Source of the DNA: CAYXUG01 sp964468655
GTDB lineage: Bacteria; Fidelibacterota; Marinisomatia; Marinisomatales; CAYXUG01
Reading direction: 5' to 3'
Assembly: GCA_964468655.1 (NCBI GenBank)
Contig: CAYXUG010000023.1
Span: 1 to 29,831 of the forward strand
Length of the DNA stretch: 29,831 bases
Shown here one piece after another: positions 14,234-23,212 of this stretch; within the stretch, counting starts at the first letter, position 1; each line of letters opens with the position of its first letter. The translations under genes and the position numbers were made by a program. Under the pieces are notes generated by a model. It made no database searches, had not been told where the DNA came from, and worked only from the letters and a program-made list of their open reading frames with translations.

Positions 14234-15799
14234 TTATCGGTTTACTTTAAATATTGAATCCAAAACTGTTCCATCCACCCACTTCACAATACCAATCACC
14301 TCATCCGATAATTCCGGTTTTTCAGGAGGACCACCGCACAGGTCATCTACTTCATTTTTTATCTCTTCAATCTTCCTGATTGGGAGTTCACTTCGTCTTG
14401 TGGCTTTGATTAAGTCTTCTCTCATTGGGTTAATTGCGATTCCTCTTTCGGTAACAATGACATCAATCAGTTCTCCGGGACCGCATAAAGTTGTTACTCT
14501 GTCAACAATAATAGGAATACGATTCCTGAATGATGGAATAGGTAGAATGGTGCATTTACTGAACAGGCAGTTCTGCCATCCGCCGATGCCATGCAGCATG
14601 TAGCCGTCTGAATGAGTCACCACATTGGCGTTGAAATTGATGTCCACTTCCGTGGCGCCGAGGACGACAGCATCCACCATGGAGGCAAAATTCCCCTTAC
14701 CATGCCAATTGTACGAGGTGAAGGGAGAAGAGTCCACATGCCCGGAATTCTCCCGCATTGAACGGACACCTTCAAGATCAAACGTTTGTCCATCTAAAAT
14801 ATAATCAGTTAGTCCTTCCTCCAACATTTCAACTAAATATTTGGTGGAACCCCCGCGAATAAACCGCGCTTTAATACCCGCTTCAATCATCATTTCTTTC
14901 AGGTAAATAGCAAATGCCAAAGCAGTACCGCCAGCACCTGCCTGGAAACTGAATCCGTCTTTCATAATACCGGCTGTTTTTACAAATTTTACAGTGAGTT
15001 CTGCAATAAACAATCGGTCGGGAGATTTGGTAAGCTGAGTGGTACCGGAGACGATTTTTTCAGGATCACCTACCTTATCCATCACCACTACATAATCTAC
15101 ATTATTGCCGTGAATCTGCCATGGGATACACGGAAAATCCACGAGGTTGTCTGTAACAACAATAACTTTATCGGCATACAATGAATCAACAAGACAAAAT
15201 CCCAAAAGTCCGCAGCCAGAAGTGCCTCTGTCGCCGGTGCAGTTGCCAAAGAGGTCAGCTGTGGGGGCTGCTATGATGGCCACATCAATATGGACTTCAC
15301 CATCCTGAACGGCTTGCCATCTTCCCCCATGAGAACGGAGAACTGCCAATCCATTCATTTTTCCATCTGAAGCATATTTTCCCAAAGGACCGTTTAATGA
15401 ACCTTCAATACGGCTGATGACGCCATTTTCCATGTGCTTGATCATGGGCTCATGGCAGGGGAATGAAGCCGATGGAAACCATCGTAAATTCTTTTTCCCC
15501 ATTTTAGCCAAAATGTCAAAGACTTCATTCATTAACAGGTCACCATTGCGGAAATGATGATGGTTAGAGATGGTCATTCCATTCTTGATATTGCATTTTT
15601 CCAGCGCTACTTTCAGTGAACCAACAATCTTATTTCCGGATGCAGGGTAATCCTGACATGCTCGGATTGGGGAAGCGGATTTAACTCCGCTGGGTGAGTG
15701 TTTGCCTACACCTTTAAAAGGAATTGTTTTTTCTCCATTCACTTTTTCAGGGACTTTGCGGCCGGCTTTGTTTTTTATTAGTTTCAGTTTTTGTCTCAT
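14234..15799 (-). CDS. citF: Citrate lyase alpha subunit (CoA/ACP transferase)
   Basis: A 521-residue CitF-type subunit. In citrate lyase it swaps the acetyl group on the acyl carrier for citrate, giving citryl-carrier and acetate. Typical segments are visible: MTISNHHHFRNGD, SHGGRWQAVQDGE, GDRGTSGCGLLGF, FSFQAGAGGTALA and the C-terminal VTERGIAINPMRED. Length agrees with the family (about 500-520). The ATG is preceded by TAGGAA at a good distance. It lies next to the CitD-CitE fusion gene, completing the three citrate lyase parts. The holo-enzyme maturation genes citC, citX and citG are not in the window. Acting on citramalate or homocitrate instead of citrate cannot be excluded. Confidence 0.93.
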   Translation of the reverse strand: MRQKLKLIKNKAGRKVPEKVNGEKTIPFKGVGKHSPSGVKSASPIRACQDYPASGNKIVGSLKVALEKCNIKNGMTISNHHHFRNGDLLMNEVFDILAKMGKKNLRWFPSASFPCHEPMIKHMENGVISRIEGSLNGPLGKYASDGKMNGLAVLRSHGGRWQAVQDGEVHIDVAIIAAPTADLFGNCTGDRGTSGCGLLGFCLVDSLYADKVIVVTDNLVDFPCIPWQIHGNNVDYVVVMDKVGDPEKIVSGTTQLTKSPDRLFIAELTVKFVKTAGIMKDGFSFQAGAGGTALAFAIYLKEMMIEAGIKARFIRGGSTKYLVEMLEEGLTDYILDGQTFDLEGVRSMRENSGHVDSSPFTSYNWHGKGNFASMVDAVVLGATEVDINFNANVVTHSDGYMLHGIGGWQNCLFSKCTILPIPSFRNRIPIIVDRVTTLCGPGELIDVIVTERGIAINPMREDLIKATRRSELPIRKIEEIKNEVDDLCGGPPEKPELSDEVIGIVKWVDGTVLDSIFKVNR

Positions 15800-15807
15800 T
15801 GATTCCT

Positions 15808-15899
15808 AAACGCAGAACTCGCTAAGAATACGCAAAGTTCATAAAGGTATGTATAAATTTCTTTTTGGTCTTTGCGTCATCTTTGCGTCCTTTGCGGTT
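15808..15899. repeat. Imperfect palindromic interspersed element, type B
   Basis: Inverted arms 15808-15846 and 15861-15899 match at 28 of 39 positions with a 14-nt loop (15847-15860). The arms are built from short CGCAAAG/CTTTGCG units. It fills nearly the whole 98-bp gap between the citE-like and citF genes. Its right edge CGGTTA forms the citE stop codon (15898-15900), and its left edge stops just before the citF Shine-Dalgarno. No transposase is nearby, so it looks like a REP/MITE-type element. Confidence 0.7.
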
Positions 15900-17109
15900 A
15901 AAGCTTTTTCTTCCAGTTTTTTGGGATTAGTTCGTTTGCTATTGCAAAATCAACAGTTTGTAATGCCCGCTTTACCACCGGTGGATCAATCATTTTACTT
16001 CCTAGAGAAACGACACCCAATCCTTTTTTCTGTGCTTCCTTAAAGGCAAGGACAATTATTTTTGCCTTATCAATTTCAGATTCTGAAGGTGCAAATTCTT
16101 CGTGTACCGGTTTGATCTGCCGGGGATGGATACATCCCTTTCCCTCGAAACCAAGCGCTTTAGCTTCTTTTACAGATGCTCGTAATCCTACTTCGTCACC
16201 CACATCACTAAATACTGTATCAATTGCCTGAATCCCGGCTGCCTTCGCAGAATTGACAACTTCACTTCTTGCGAATAAAGATTCTCTCCCCTCTTTTGTC
16301 CGCTCAGTACCTATATCTGCTGTATAGTCCTCAAGCCCGATGGCAAGAGCAACCGTATTAGAAGACGCTTCCGCAATCTCGAAAGATTTTGCTACTCCCC
16401 GCCCGCTTTCAATGATAGGCATGAGATAAACCGGTTCCTTTTTTCCACACGCTTTTTTGATCGTTTCAATTTTCTGATCTACAATTTTTATTTGATCTGC
16501 ACTTTCCACCTTCGGTAACAAAATTACATGGACATTGTGGGGAACAATGTATTCCAGATCTTCAAGTCCCAATTCGCCCTGATTTATCCGCACCATCCGT
16601 TCTGCGCCGAAAAAGTCCACCGACCGTAAAGCATTTCTCACCACAAACCGTGTTGCAAATTTTTGATCCGGAGCTACTGAATCTTCCAAGTCGAGAATGA
16701 TTCCATCGGGCTTGTGAATTCCGGCATTGAGCATGAGCTTTGGTTGATTCCCCGGAATGTAAAGTCGGCTTCGACGAAAACGGTCGCCCTTTGTTTTGTA
16801 TGTGCAAAATGGTTTCATTTCAGGCAATGCTTCGGAGCAAATTTTTGGTAATGCCATCTTTATGGCCGCTTCTATCCGCGCGCTGATGACAAACGGAACT
16901 GCACCAAAATCATCAATCTCGAGGTGACCCGTTGAAACACCTAGCATTTGGCAAACCTTCACTGCCTGCTCCTGAATTGAGGCGCCGTAAAGCGCAGCCA
17001 CATTACTTTTTATGTCAATAGTAAGTGTTTTTTTCGATGGAGCATAAGTGACCCGTAAATCAGACCGGAACTTATCTCCTGGAGGTTCTGCTGTAAATGA
17101 TCGTACCAT
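15898..17109 (-). CDS. citE: Citrate lyase beta subunit fused to an N-terminal CitD-like carrier domain
   Basis: A 403-residue fusion. Residues about 14-95 resemble the citrate lyase gamma subunit CitD (IDIKSNVAALYGASI, EIDDFGAVPFVISARIEAAI). From about 110 on it is a CitE aldolase barrel: RRSRLYIPGNQPK, DLEDSVAP (140-146), LMPIIESGRG, IGLEDYTADIGTERT and GKGCIHPRQI. CitE splits the citryl thioester into oxaloacetate and acetyl-carrier. In stand-alone CitD the prosthetic group sits on the Ser of GTLES; here the aligned stretch is GDKFRSD, with R15 at that place and S16 next to it. The attachment site is therefore shifted or lost. It is the first gene of the six-gene cluster and lies 78 bp after menE. 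Confidence 0.9.
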   Translation of the reverse strand: MVRSFTAEPPGDKFRSDLRVTYAPSKKTLTIDIKSNVAALYGASIQEQAVKVCQMLGVSTGHLEIDDFGAVPFVISARIEAAIKMALPKICSEALPEMKPFCTYKTKGDRFRRSRLYIPGNQPKLMLNAGIHKPDGIILDLEDSVAPDQKFATRFVVRNALRSVDFFGAERMVRINQGELGLEDLEYIVPHNVHVILLPKVESADQIKIVDQKIETIKKACGKKEPVYLMPIIESGRGVAKSFEIAEASSNTVALAIGLEDYTADIGTERTKEGRESLFARSEVVNSAKAAGIQAIDTVFSDVGDEVGLRASVKEAKALGFEGKGCIHPRQIKPVHEEFAPSESEIDKAKIIVLAFKEAQKKGLGVVSLGSKMIDPPVVKRALQTVDFAIANELIPKNWKKKL

Positions 17110-17187
17110 GAATTTTAATCGATTTATTAGATGAAATTTATTCTAACATATTGATGGATGAAAATGTTTATCTGAAAGTTTATGGCA

Positions 17188-18627
17188 TTAGAGAAGTAAC
17201 TTAGAGTTGACTTTTTCTTCAGCTATTTTAATCAGTTTTAACCGATTTACATCTCCCATCTCATTCATTTTTAATTCAGCAGGAATTTTTAAAATCCTAA
17301 TTGGTAATTGATATCTAAGCAGTATTTTTTTGAGGTAGCTGAAAATCCGATTTTCAATCTTATCACCATCCATGTCAACAAACATAACAGGGCGTTGTCC
17401 ATAAATGTTATCTGAAACTGGCACCACTCTTGCCAATTTTACTGTCTCCAATTCAAGAGCGGTGTTTTCCAATTCTTCTGGATTAATATTTTCTCCACCT
17501 GAAATAATCATTAAATCCTTTCGTCCGAAAACATAAAGATTTTCATCTTCAATTTTTCCAATATCACCCGTAGCGAAAAATCCTTCATAGTCTTTTGGAT
17601 CAACAAGTCCCCCTTTTTCCAAATATCCCAAAAACGATGATTCCCCCTTCACCAAAATTTCTCCATCATCAGCAATTTTCACGTTGCAGTGAGAGAGGAC
17701 TTTCCCTGCGACATTCGGTAAAATATGATCATGAGAAGATGCGGTGGTCGTAATTTGTGAGGCCATTTCAGTGTTCCCATAGGTTACTCTCAATGGTATT
17801 CCCCTTAACTGACAAGCTTCCCTCGTTTTCACTGAAACAGGGCCGCCGCCGGCAAGTACACATTTAAATTCCGTAAACTGACTTGCAGTTTTTTCGTCAT
17901 CTAATAATTGTTTCAACTGTGTGTCAACTAATGAGACATGCGTTACCAGTTTATCCTCTATTAATGAAATTAAACTCTCTTTTCTTTCCTTAATTCTTAC
18001 TCCGCCCCCGTAGGCAACAGCCCGAAATAAAATACTTAATCCACTCACATGATATAAGGGAAGTGAAAGACTCCACACATCATTGTGACCAAACGGAATT
18101 ATACTATTTGAAGAATTTGCGCTGGCAAAATGATTCTTCAATGAATGAACTGCATATTTTGGATTTCCGGAAGATCCTGATGTCCGGATAATCGTTGCCG
18201 GTTTTTCAACATCAATCTGGTTTGATTCCGTTGTGCTAATATTCCTATTGTCAGAAATAGAAGGAATAGGATAGGTTGAAATATTTTCAGGAAAATTATT
18301 TTTTTCATTTTCATCAAATACCATTCCATCACATCCTGTTTCCTTCAATATTGAGTTCACTGAATTCTGTGGTTCTTTTGGATTCAAAAGTAATATTTCT
18401 TTTCCCATTTCAAATAGCGCAAATAAAGTAAAAATGACTTTTAAAGTAGGGTAGCATAAAATTGCAAATTTTGTTCCACCCCTGATTTCTGAATTTCTGA
18501 AATATTCCATCAAAAACTGGATATATTCAACCGATTCTGAAAAAGTCCATCCTTTCTCATTGGTAATAATGAATGGATATTCGCCATGTGACTTCATCAA
18601 TTCACACAAACTGACAGGTTTATTCAT
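17188..18627 (-). CDS. menE: o-Succinylbenzoate-CoA ligase MenE
   Basis: A 479-residue adenylate-forming (ANL) ligase that activates o-succinylbenzoate with ATP and CoA. Visible motifs: the P-loop TIIRTSGSSGNPKYAVHS, the aromatic/A5 region RVTYGNTEMAS, the hinge region FFATGDIGKIEDENLYVFGR with the following DLMIISGGENINPEELE, and a C-terminal domain that ends in NRLKLIKIAEE, where the catalytic lysine is expected. It overlaps menC by 4 bp (ATGA, 18624-18627) and is the last gene of the menaquinone operon. Length is normal for MenE. Confidence 0.93.
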   Translation of the reverse strand: MNKPVSLCELMKSHGEYPFIITNEKGWTFSESVEYIQFLMEYFRNSEIRGGTKFAILCYPTLKVIFTLFALFEMGKEILLLNPKEPQNSVNSILKETGCDGMVFDENEKNNFPENISTYPIPSISDNRNISTTESNQIDVEKPATIIRTSGSSGNPKYAVHSLKNHFASANSSNSIIPFGHNDVWSLSLPLYHVSGLSILFRAVAYGGGVRIKERKESLISLIEDKLVTHVSLVDTQLKQLLDDEKTASQFTEFKCVLAGGGPVSVKTREACQLRGIPLRVTYGNTEMASQITTTASSHDHILPNVAGKVLSHCNVKIADDGEILVKGESSFLGYLEKGGLVDPKDYEGFFATGDIGKIEDENLYVFGRKDLMIISGGENINPEELENTALELETVKLARVVPVSDNIYGQRPVMFVDMDGDKIENRIFSYLKKILLRYQLPIRILKIPAELKMNEMGDVNRLKLIKIAEEKVNSKLLL

Positions 18628-19715
18628 ACACCGTTGCCTACTTCAAGTTTTTGAACGAGTTCAACATTCTTATAATTAAGATCATATTTCCAGTTCATTA
18701 TATCTACCTTTCCCTCCGATGAATCAAAAGTTGGGACTGTCGTGTGCCCGGCAAGTAACTTATCTGTACCAAAGCCCGCTACTGCATCGTCCCCACTTAC
18801 GGGAGCCGCCAGTTGACTTAATGTGTACAACCCAACACACGAATCATAAGTAGAACTAATGACTGTTTGAATTCCGTAATTCCGGTATTCCTTAGCATGG
18901 GTCAACGTTTTCATTAAACCACCAAAGATTGATGGTTTAATGATGTGATATTTTATCCCTGGGACTTTCCAAAATTCCATGAACTCGTCACTTTCCATGG
19001 ATTCATCCAGACCGATTGGCATCCTTGTCTTGTGAAAAAGTTTCTCATTTTCTTCGGGATTTTCCAGCGGTTCTTCAAAATATTCAATTCCGAGTCCTTC
19101 AATTTTTTTAATGAATTTTACTGCTTTCGCCAATCCAAATTTTCGGTTCCCGTCAAGATGAATTTTTTTATTCCTTCCAAATTCTCTCCTAAACAACTTT
19201 ATTATTGTTATATCTTCATCAGTACTATTTTGACCCACCTTAATTTTAAGGGCAGGATACTTTTTAAATTTCTTTGATTCGATACATTCTTCAGCATCTT
19301 TCACCCTGCCGGAAAAGAGTCCATTTATACCAATCGATTGGCTAGGACTATTTGTTAATATCATGGCTGGTGGTTTCCCTATTTCCTTAGCAAGCAAATT
19401 GAGGCAACAGCTTTCAATTCCAAAACGAATACTTGGATGCAATTGATTCAACCAAGTTAATTCCACTTCAATTTCAGCTAATCCCTTCAATTCCAAATTG
19501 TTGAACTCCAGTCCCATCAATTGACCATACACATCCACCAACGATTCACTGTGTCTTCCTGGGAGTGGCGATATTTCTCCATACCCTACATGCCCATCTT
19601 CAGCATTTAATTCGAGAATCAGTCCCTCACGTTTGTTCAGTATATGTTCACCAACTTTGACTTGTTTGGTAAATGGGATGGTAAAGCGATATATTTTATT
19701 CTCATGAATAATCAC
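18624..19715 (-). CDS. menC: o-Succinylbenzoate synthase MenC
   Basis: A 363-residue enolase-superfamily enzyme that dehydrates SHCHC to o-succinylbenzoate. The N-terminal capping domain (about 1-120) is followed by the barrel with the acid/base KxK motif (ALKIKVG), metal ligands in HLDGNR, YFEEPLENPEE and GLDES, and the second base lysine in YHIIKPSIFGG. The 4-bp overlaps with menA (19712-19715) and menE indicate coupled translation. MenC diverges quickly in sequence, but the motifs plus the operon make the call safe. Confidence 0.93.
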   Translation of the reverse strand: MIIHENKIYRFTIPFTKQVKVGEHILNKREGLILELNAEDGHVGYGEISPLPGRHSESLVDVYGQLMGLEFNNLELKGLAEIEVELTWLNQLHPSIRFGIESCCLNLLAKEIGKPPAMILTNSPSQSIGINGLFSGRVKDAEECIESKKFKKYPALKIKVGQNSTDEDITIIKLFRREFGRNKKIHLDGNRKFGLAKAVKFIKKIEGLGIEYFEEPLENPEENEKLFHKTRMPIGLDESMESDEFMEFWKVPGIKYHIIKPSIFGGLMKTLTHAKEYRNYGIQTVISSTYDSCVGLYTLSQLAAPVSGDDAVAGFGTDKLLAGHTTVPTFDSSEGKVDIMNWKYDLNYKNVELVQKLEVGNGV

Positions 19716-20581
19716 AGTAAAACTCCAAGGGAGAAAGCAAATCCATAAAACAGCATTACTTTACCTGTAATTTCCAGCGCTTTGATTAATTCGGTAGAGT
19801 CTTCTTCACGGAATATTTTCATTATAGCGGGAAGAGTGAAAATGCAAACAAGTGATGCAAACCATGGCCTGCCCGAAGGTTGAATGAAAAACGGAATCCC
19901 GCCTGCTATCACAATAGAAATGAGATATTCAAATTTTGTGAATGTTTTTCCGAATTTCACTGCCAGTGTCTTTTTTCCTGCTTCAGCATCGGTATCAGCA
20001 TCCCTCAAATTATTCACTGCCAAAAGTGCAACGGACAGAAATCCCGGAGCTAAACCGGAAAGCAAAACAACTGAATTAATTTCAAGAGTCTGAACGAAAT
20101 ATGTTCCACCTACTGCCACAGGACCAAAATATATCAGAACCAGAAAATCCCCCAGTCCCAGATAACCAAGCGGTTTGGGTCCGCCTGTGTAAAGATACCC
20201 TAAAATGATGGATGAGAGTCCGATGATTAGAATAGGAAACCCACCACGAAAAAGCAGATAAAATCCCGGAATAAGAGCCAGCGCAAATGTAATAAACATT
20301 ACCTTTTTCATCGCTTCCGGGGAAATCGCGCCCGATTGGACCATCCTTATGGGGCCTAATCTTTCTTGTGTGTCAGCACCTTTCTGAAAGTCAAAATAAT
20401 CGTTCGCAAAATTGGTTCCAATCTGAATAAGAAGAGCCGCAACCATTGCTGATCCTGCGGCGAGCCAATGAAAGAATCCATCAATACATGCAAGACTTGT
20501 CCCCATGAGAACGGGTGTAATTGATGCACTCAGCGTTTTGGGGCGAGCGGCCAAAAGCCAGAGTTTAATCCAGTGGATCAC
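19712..20581 (-). CDS. menA: 1,4-Dihydroxy-2-naphthoate polyprenyltransferase MenA
   Basis: A 289-residue integral membrane prenyltransferase of the UbiA family, attaching the isoprenoid tail to DHNA. The start WLLAARPKTLSASITPVLMG is typical of MenA. The first Asp-rich motif is NDYFDFQKGAD, followed by the RLGPIRMV segment. The second Asp-rich motif is NNLRDADTDAEAGKKTLAVK. Eight or nine hydrophobic segments are visible. The start codon is GTG, 22 bp after menB. It links the soluble DHNA part of the pathway to the membrane; the methyltransferase that finishes menaquinone is not in the window. Confidence 0.95.
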   Translation of the reverse strand: MIHWIKLWLLAARPKTLSASITPVLMGTSLACIDGFFHWLAAGSAMVAALLIQIGTNFANDYFDFQKGADTQERLGPIRMVQSGAISPEAMKKVMFITFALALIPGFYLLFRGGFPILIIGLSSIILGYLYTGGPKPLGYLGLGDFLVLIYFGPVAVGGTYFVQTLEINSVVLLSGLAPGFLSVALLAVNNLRDADTDAEAGKKTLAVKFGKTFTKFEYLISIVIAGGIPFFIQPSGRPWFASLVCIFTLPAIMKIFREEDSTELIKALEITGKVMLFYGFAFSLGVLL

Positions 20582-20603
20582 AAATTGAAATACCAGTTAG
20601 TTT

Positions 20604-21425
20604 TCAGGGACGCCAGGGATACTTGGAAAAATCGGGCTTTCTCTTTTCATTGTAAGCGTTTCGGCCTTCTTGTGCTTCTTCTGTCATATAGTACAGAAGT
20701 GTGGCATTTCCTCCTAATTCCTGCAAACCAGTCTGACCATCCACATCGGCATTAAAAGCGGACTTGAGAAGGCGAATCGCCAACGGGGAATGCTGCATAA
20801 TTCTCTTTGCCCAATCCACGGTTATTTCTTCAAGTTTTTCCAGGGGGATAACGGTATTCACCAGTCCCATACTCAGCGCTTCTTGTGCGGAATACTGTTT
20901 GCAAAGGTACCAAATTTCTCTCGCCTTTTTTTGACCTACAATTCTGGCAAGATAGCTTGAACCAAAACCTGCGTCAAATGAACCTACCTTAGGACCAGTT
21001 TGCCCAAAAATGGCATTGTCAGCTGCTACGGTTAAATCGCACACCAGATGAAGGATGTGCCCGCCTCCAATGGCATAGCCGGCGACCATGGCAATGACAG
21101 GTTTGGGTAGTGTTCGAATCTGCCGCTGGAGGTCGAGAACGTTCAATCTGTCAACTCCTTTTTTATCGGTATAACCAGCATCACCTCTAATACTCTGATC
21201 ACCACCGGAACAGAATGCTTTTTCGCCTTCACCGGTTAAAATAGCAACACCATTTTTTTTATCCTCTCTGACATCCTCAAACGCTTCCTGCATTTCGATG
21301 ATGGTTTGGGGGCGGAAGGCATTCCTTTTTTCCGGACGGTTGATAGTTATTTTTGCAATTCCGTCCGCTTTTTCAAATTTGATATCGTCAAATGCACCGG
21401 CACTTTTCCATTGTATTGTTGACAT
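20604..21425 (-). CDS. menB: 1,4-Dihydroxy-2-naphthoyl-CoA synthase MenB
   Basis: A 273-residue crotonase-fold enzyme that cyclises o-succinylbenzoyl-CoA. Seen are the oxyanion-hole segments AFCSGGDQSIRGDAGY and GYAIGGGHILHLVCDL, the MenB-specific TGPKVGSFDAGFGSSYLAR with its catalytic Asp, and the family-specific end EKRKPDFSKYPWRP. A clear Shine-Dalgarno (AGGAG) precedes the ATG. It sits between menD and menA and has the normal length. Confidence 0.97.
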   Translation of the reverse strand: MSTIQWKSAGAFDDIKFEKADGIAKITINRPEKRNAFRPQTIIEMQEAFEDVREDKKNGVAILTGEGEKAFCSGGDQSIRGDAGYTDKKGVDRLNVLDLQRQIRTLPKPVIAMVAGYAIGGGHILHLVCDLTVAADNAIFGQTGPKVGSFDAGFGSSYLARIVGQKKAREIWYLCKQYSAQEALSMGLVNTVIPLEKLEEITVDWAKRIMQHSPLAIRLLKSAFNADVDGQTGLQELGGNATLLYYMTEEAQEGRNAYNEKRKPDFSKYPWRP

Positions 21426-21454
21426 GATTTCTCCTGATAGATATGAAATAAAAA

Positions 21455-23212
21455 TTAAACTAATTCTGACAATGAATTTTCAATTGTCTTTCTTACTGTC
21501 GATTTGATTTTTTCGTGTAAAATAAAATTTTCCTCTTTTTCAGTTAGAACTTCTATTACTGTTAACTTTTTTGATTTAACGGCTGAACTGTAAACAGATT
21601 CAAAATCATCACAACTTTGGACACGTTTGCTTTCAATCCTGAATGATTTAACAATCTTAACAAAACTGAAATTATGAGGTGTATCAAAGAAAGGTGAAAA
21701 TACATTTTCATGGTTCGAAATAGGCAGAAAGTGAAAAATCCCACCGCCGCCGTTATTAACGATGACAATCACCATCGGCAGATCAAGCTCTTTCAGCAGA
21801 AATAAACTGTTCAAATCGTGGATGAATGCAAGATCCCCCATCAATAGTGTTGTCTGCTTTCCCGATCCTTTGCAGAAACCGGCAGCGGAGGAAATGATGC
21901 CATCTATTCCGCTGGCACCGCGATTACCTGTTGTTACAATAGGTCCATCTCTTTTTACTGAAAACATATCCACGTCTCTCACCGGCATACTGTTAGAAAC
22001 AAAAAGCGCATGATTGTCGGGAATTACTTTGGTTATGACTTGAGCAACAAGAGGCTCAGATAGATTATCATTTAAGTTAATTTCACTGCTAATAGTTTTT
22101 TCCGTGAGATTGTTTAATTCAATTAGCGAATCCAAATTCTCGTGCCTGTTCGCAGTAATGGTGGCAGACTTAAACTGTTCCACCCAATTTGCAGGTGACA
22201 TATTTATCCGATGTGTGATTCTGTGGGATGGATCAAGGCGATCAAAATTATTATCTACGAGAAGATAGCTGTTTAGCTTACATTGATCAATAAATTGCAA
22301 AATCCTTTTGGAGGTGATTCTGCCACCGAATTGTAGTATTATATCTGGTGCCAAAAGTTCTCCGATTTCTGAATGAACTAACATATGGTCAAGACAGTGA
22401 AGATGGTTTTTCTCATAGAGCATACACAACCCAGAAATAACATCACAATATATTGGCCATTCTAACAATTGGGACAATTCAACAACCGCCTCTCTATCCT
22501 TACCTGACTTAAGTGAGCCAACGATAATTAATCCGTACTTAGCACTTTTTATCCATTTATCCAATTTTCCATTTACCCAATTTCTCCTAGAAACTGTATA
22601 ATTTGTGAACGACACATTGGAATCTTCCCAATTATCCAATCCATTCAGGCAGCTTTTATCCCAGGGAATTTCCACCGGTTCAAGCGGTTTGCGATACATG
22701 CAGTTCACCTGAACAGGTCCGCCATCTTCAACTGCCTTTGCAAATGCCTGATCCATGGTTGTCAGAACCATTCTTGCCGGAATGGTATCATCCGGCACAG
22801 GAAAATCAAACTGCCACCGCAGATAATTACCAAATAGGTGAATCTGATCAATAGACTGATTGGCGCCGGTTGACCGCAGTTCTGGTGGCCGATCAGCTGA
22901 TAAAATAATCATAGGAATATGATTTACTGAAGATTCCACAACAGCGGGTGTCAAATTGGCAACAGCAGTCCCGGAAGTCGTAATTACACAAGCCGGAGAT
23001 TCGGACCCTTTTGCAATCCCTAGTGCATGAAATCCGGCTGATCTTTCATCATAACAAATGGTAACTTCCGCCTTAGGATTTTCAGCAGCAGCAATGACCA
23101 ATGGAGTGGATCGTGAACCGGGAGATATAATAAAATGTTTTACGCCAAGACGAATTAATTCTTCAATAATTAAGTAGCCCCATAAGGCGCTGATGTTTCG
23201 CTGGTTCCTCAT
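21455..23212 (-). CDS. menD: SEPHCHC synthase MenD (thiamine diphosphate-dependent)
   Basis: A 585-residue ThDP enzyme joining 2-oxoglutarate and isochorismate into SEPHCHC, the first committed step of the classical pathway. The N-terminal domain has FIISPGSRSTPL and the catalytic Glu in CYDERSAGFHALG, then TTSGTAVANLTPAVVE. The C-terminal ThDP/Mg site is GDLAFIHDLNSL followed by VNNGGGGIFHFLP. It overlaps menF by 4 bp (ATGA, 23209-23212) and precedes menB by 29 bp. The adjacent isochorismate synthase supplies its substrate. Confidence 0.97.
   Translation of the reverse strand: MRNQRNISALWGYLIIEELIRLGVKHFIISPGSRSTPLVIAAAENPKAEVTICYDERSAGFHALGIAKGSESPACVITTSGTAVANLTPAVVESSVNHIPMIILSADRPPELRSTGANQSIDQIHLFGNYLRWQFDFPVPDDTIPARMVLTTMDQAFAKAVEDGGPVQVNCMYRKPLEPVEIPWDKSCLNGLDNWEDSNVSFTNYTVSRRNWVNGKLDKWIKSAKYGLIIVGSLKSGKDREAVVELSQLLEWPIYCDVISGLCMLYEKNHLHCLDHMLVHSEIGELLAPDIILQFGGRITSKRILQFIDQCKLNSYLLVDNNFDRLDPSHRITHRINMSPANWVEQFKSATITANRHENLDSLIELNNLTEKTISSEINLNDNLSEPLVAQVITKVIPDNHALFVSNSMPVRDVDMFSVKRDGPIVTTGNRGASGIDGIISSAAGFCKGSGKQTTLLMGDLAFIHDLNSLFLLKELDLPMVIVIVNNGGGGIFHFLPISNHENVFSPFFDTPHNFSFVKIVKSFRIESKRVQSCDDFESVYSSAVKSKKLTVIEVLTEKEENFILHEKIKSTVRKTIENSLSELV

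Noticed and set aside
14216..14246. Third copy of the type A palindrome after citF
   Set aside because: Only short pieces (ACTAATTA and CGGTTTA) resemble the other copies and no second arm is visible, so it is not listed as a repeat.
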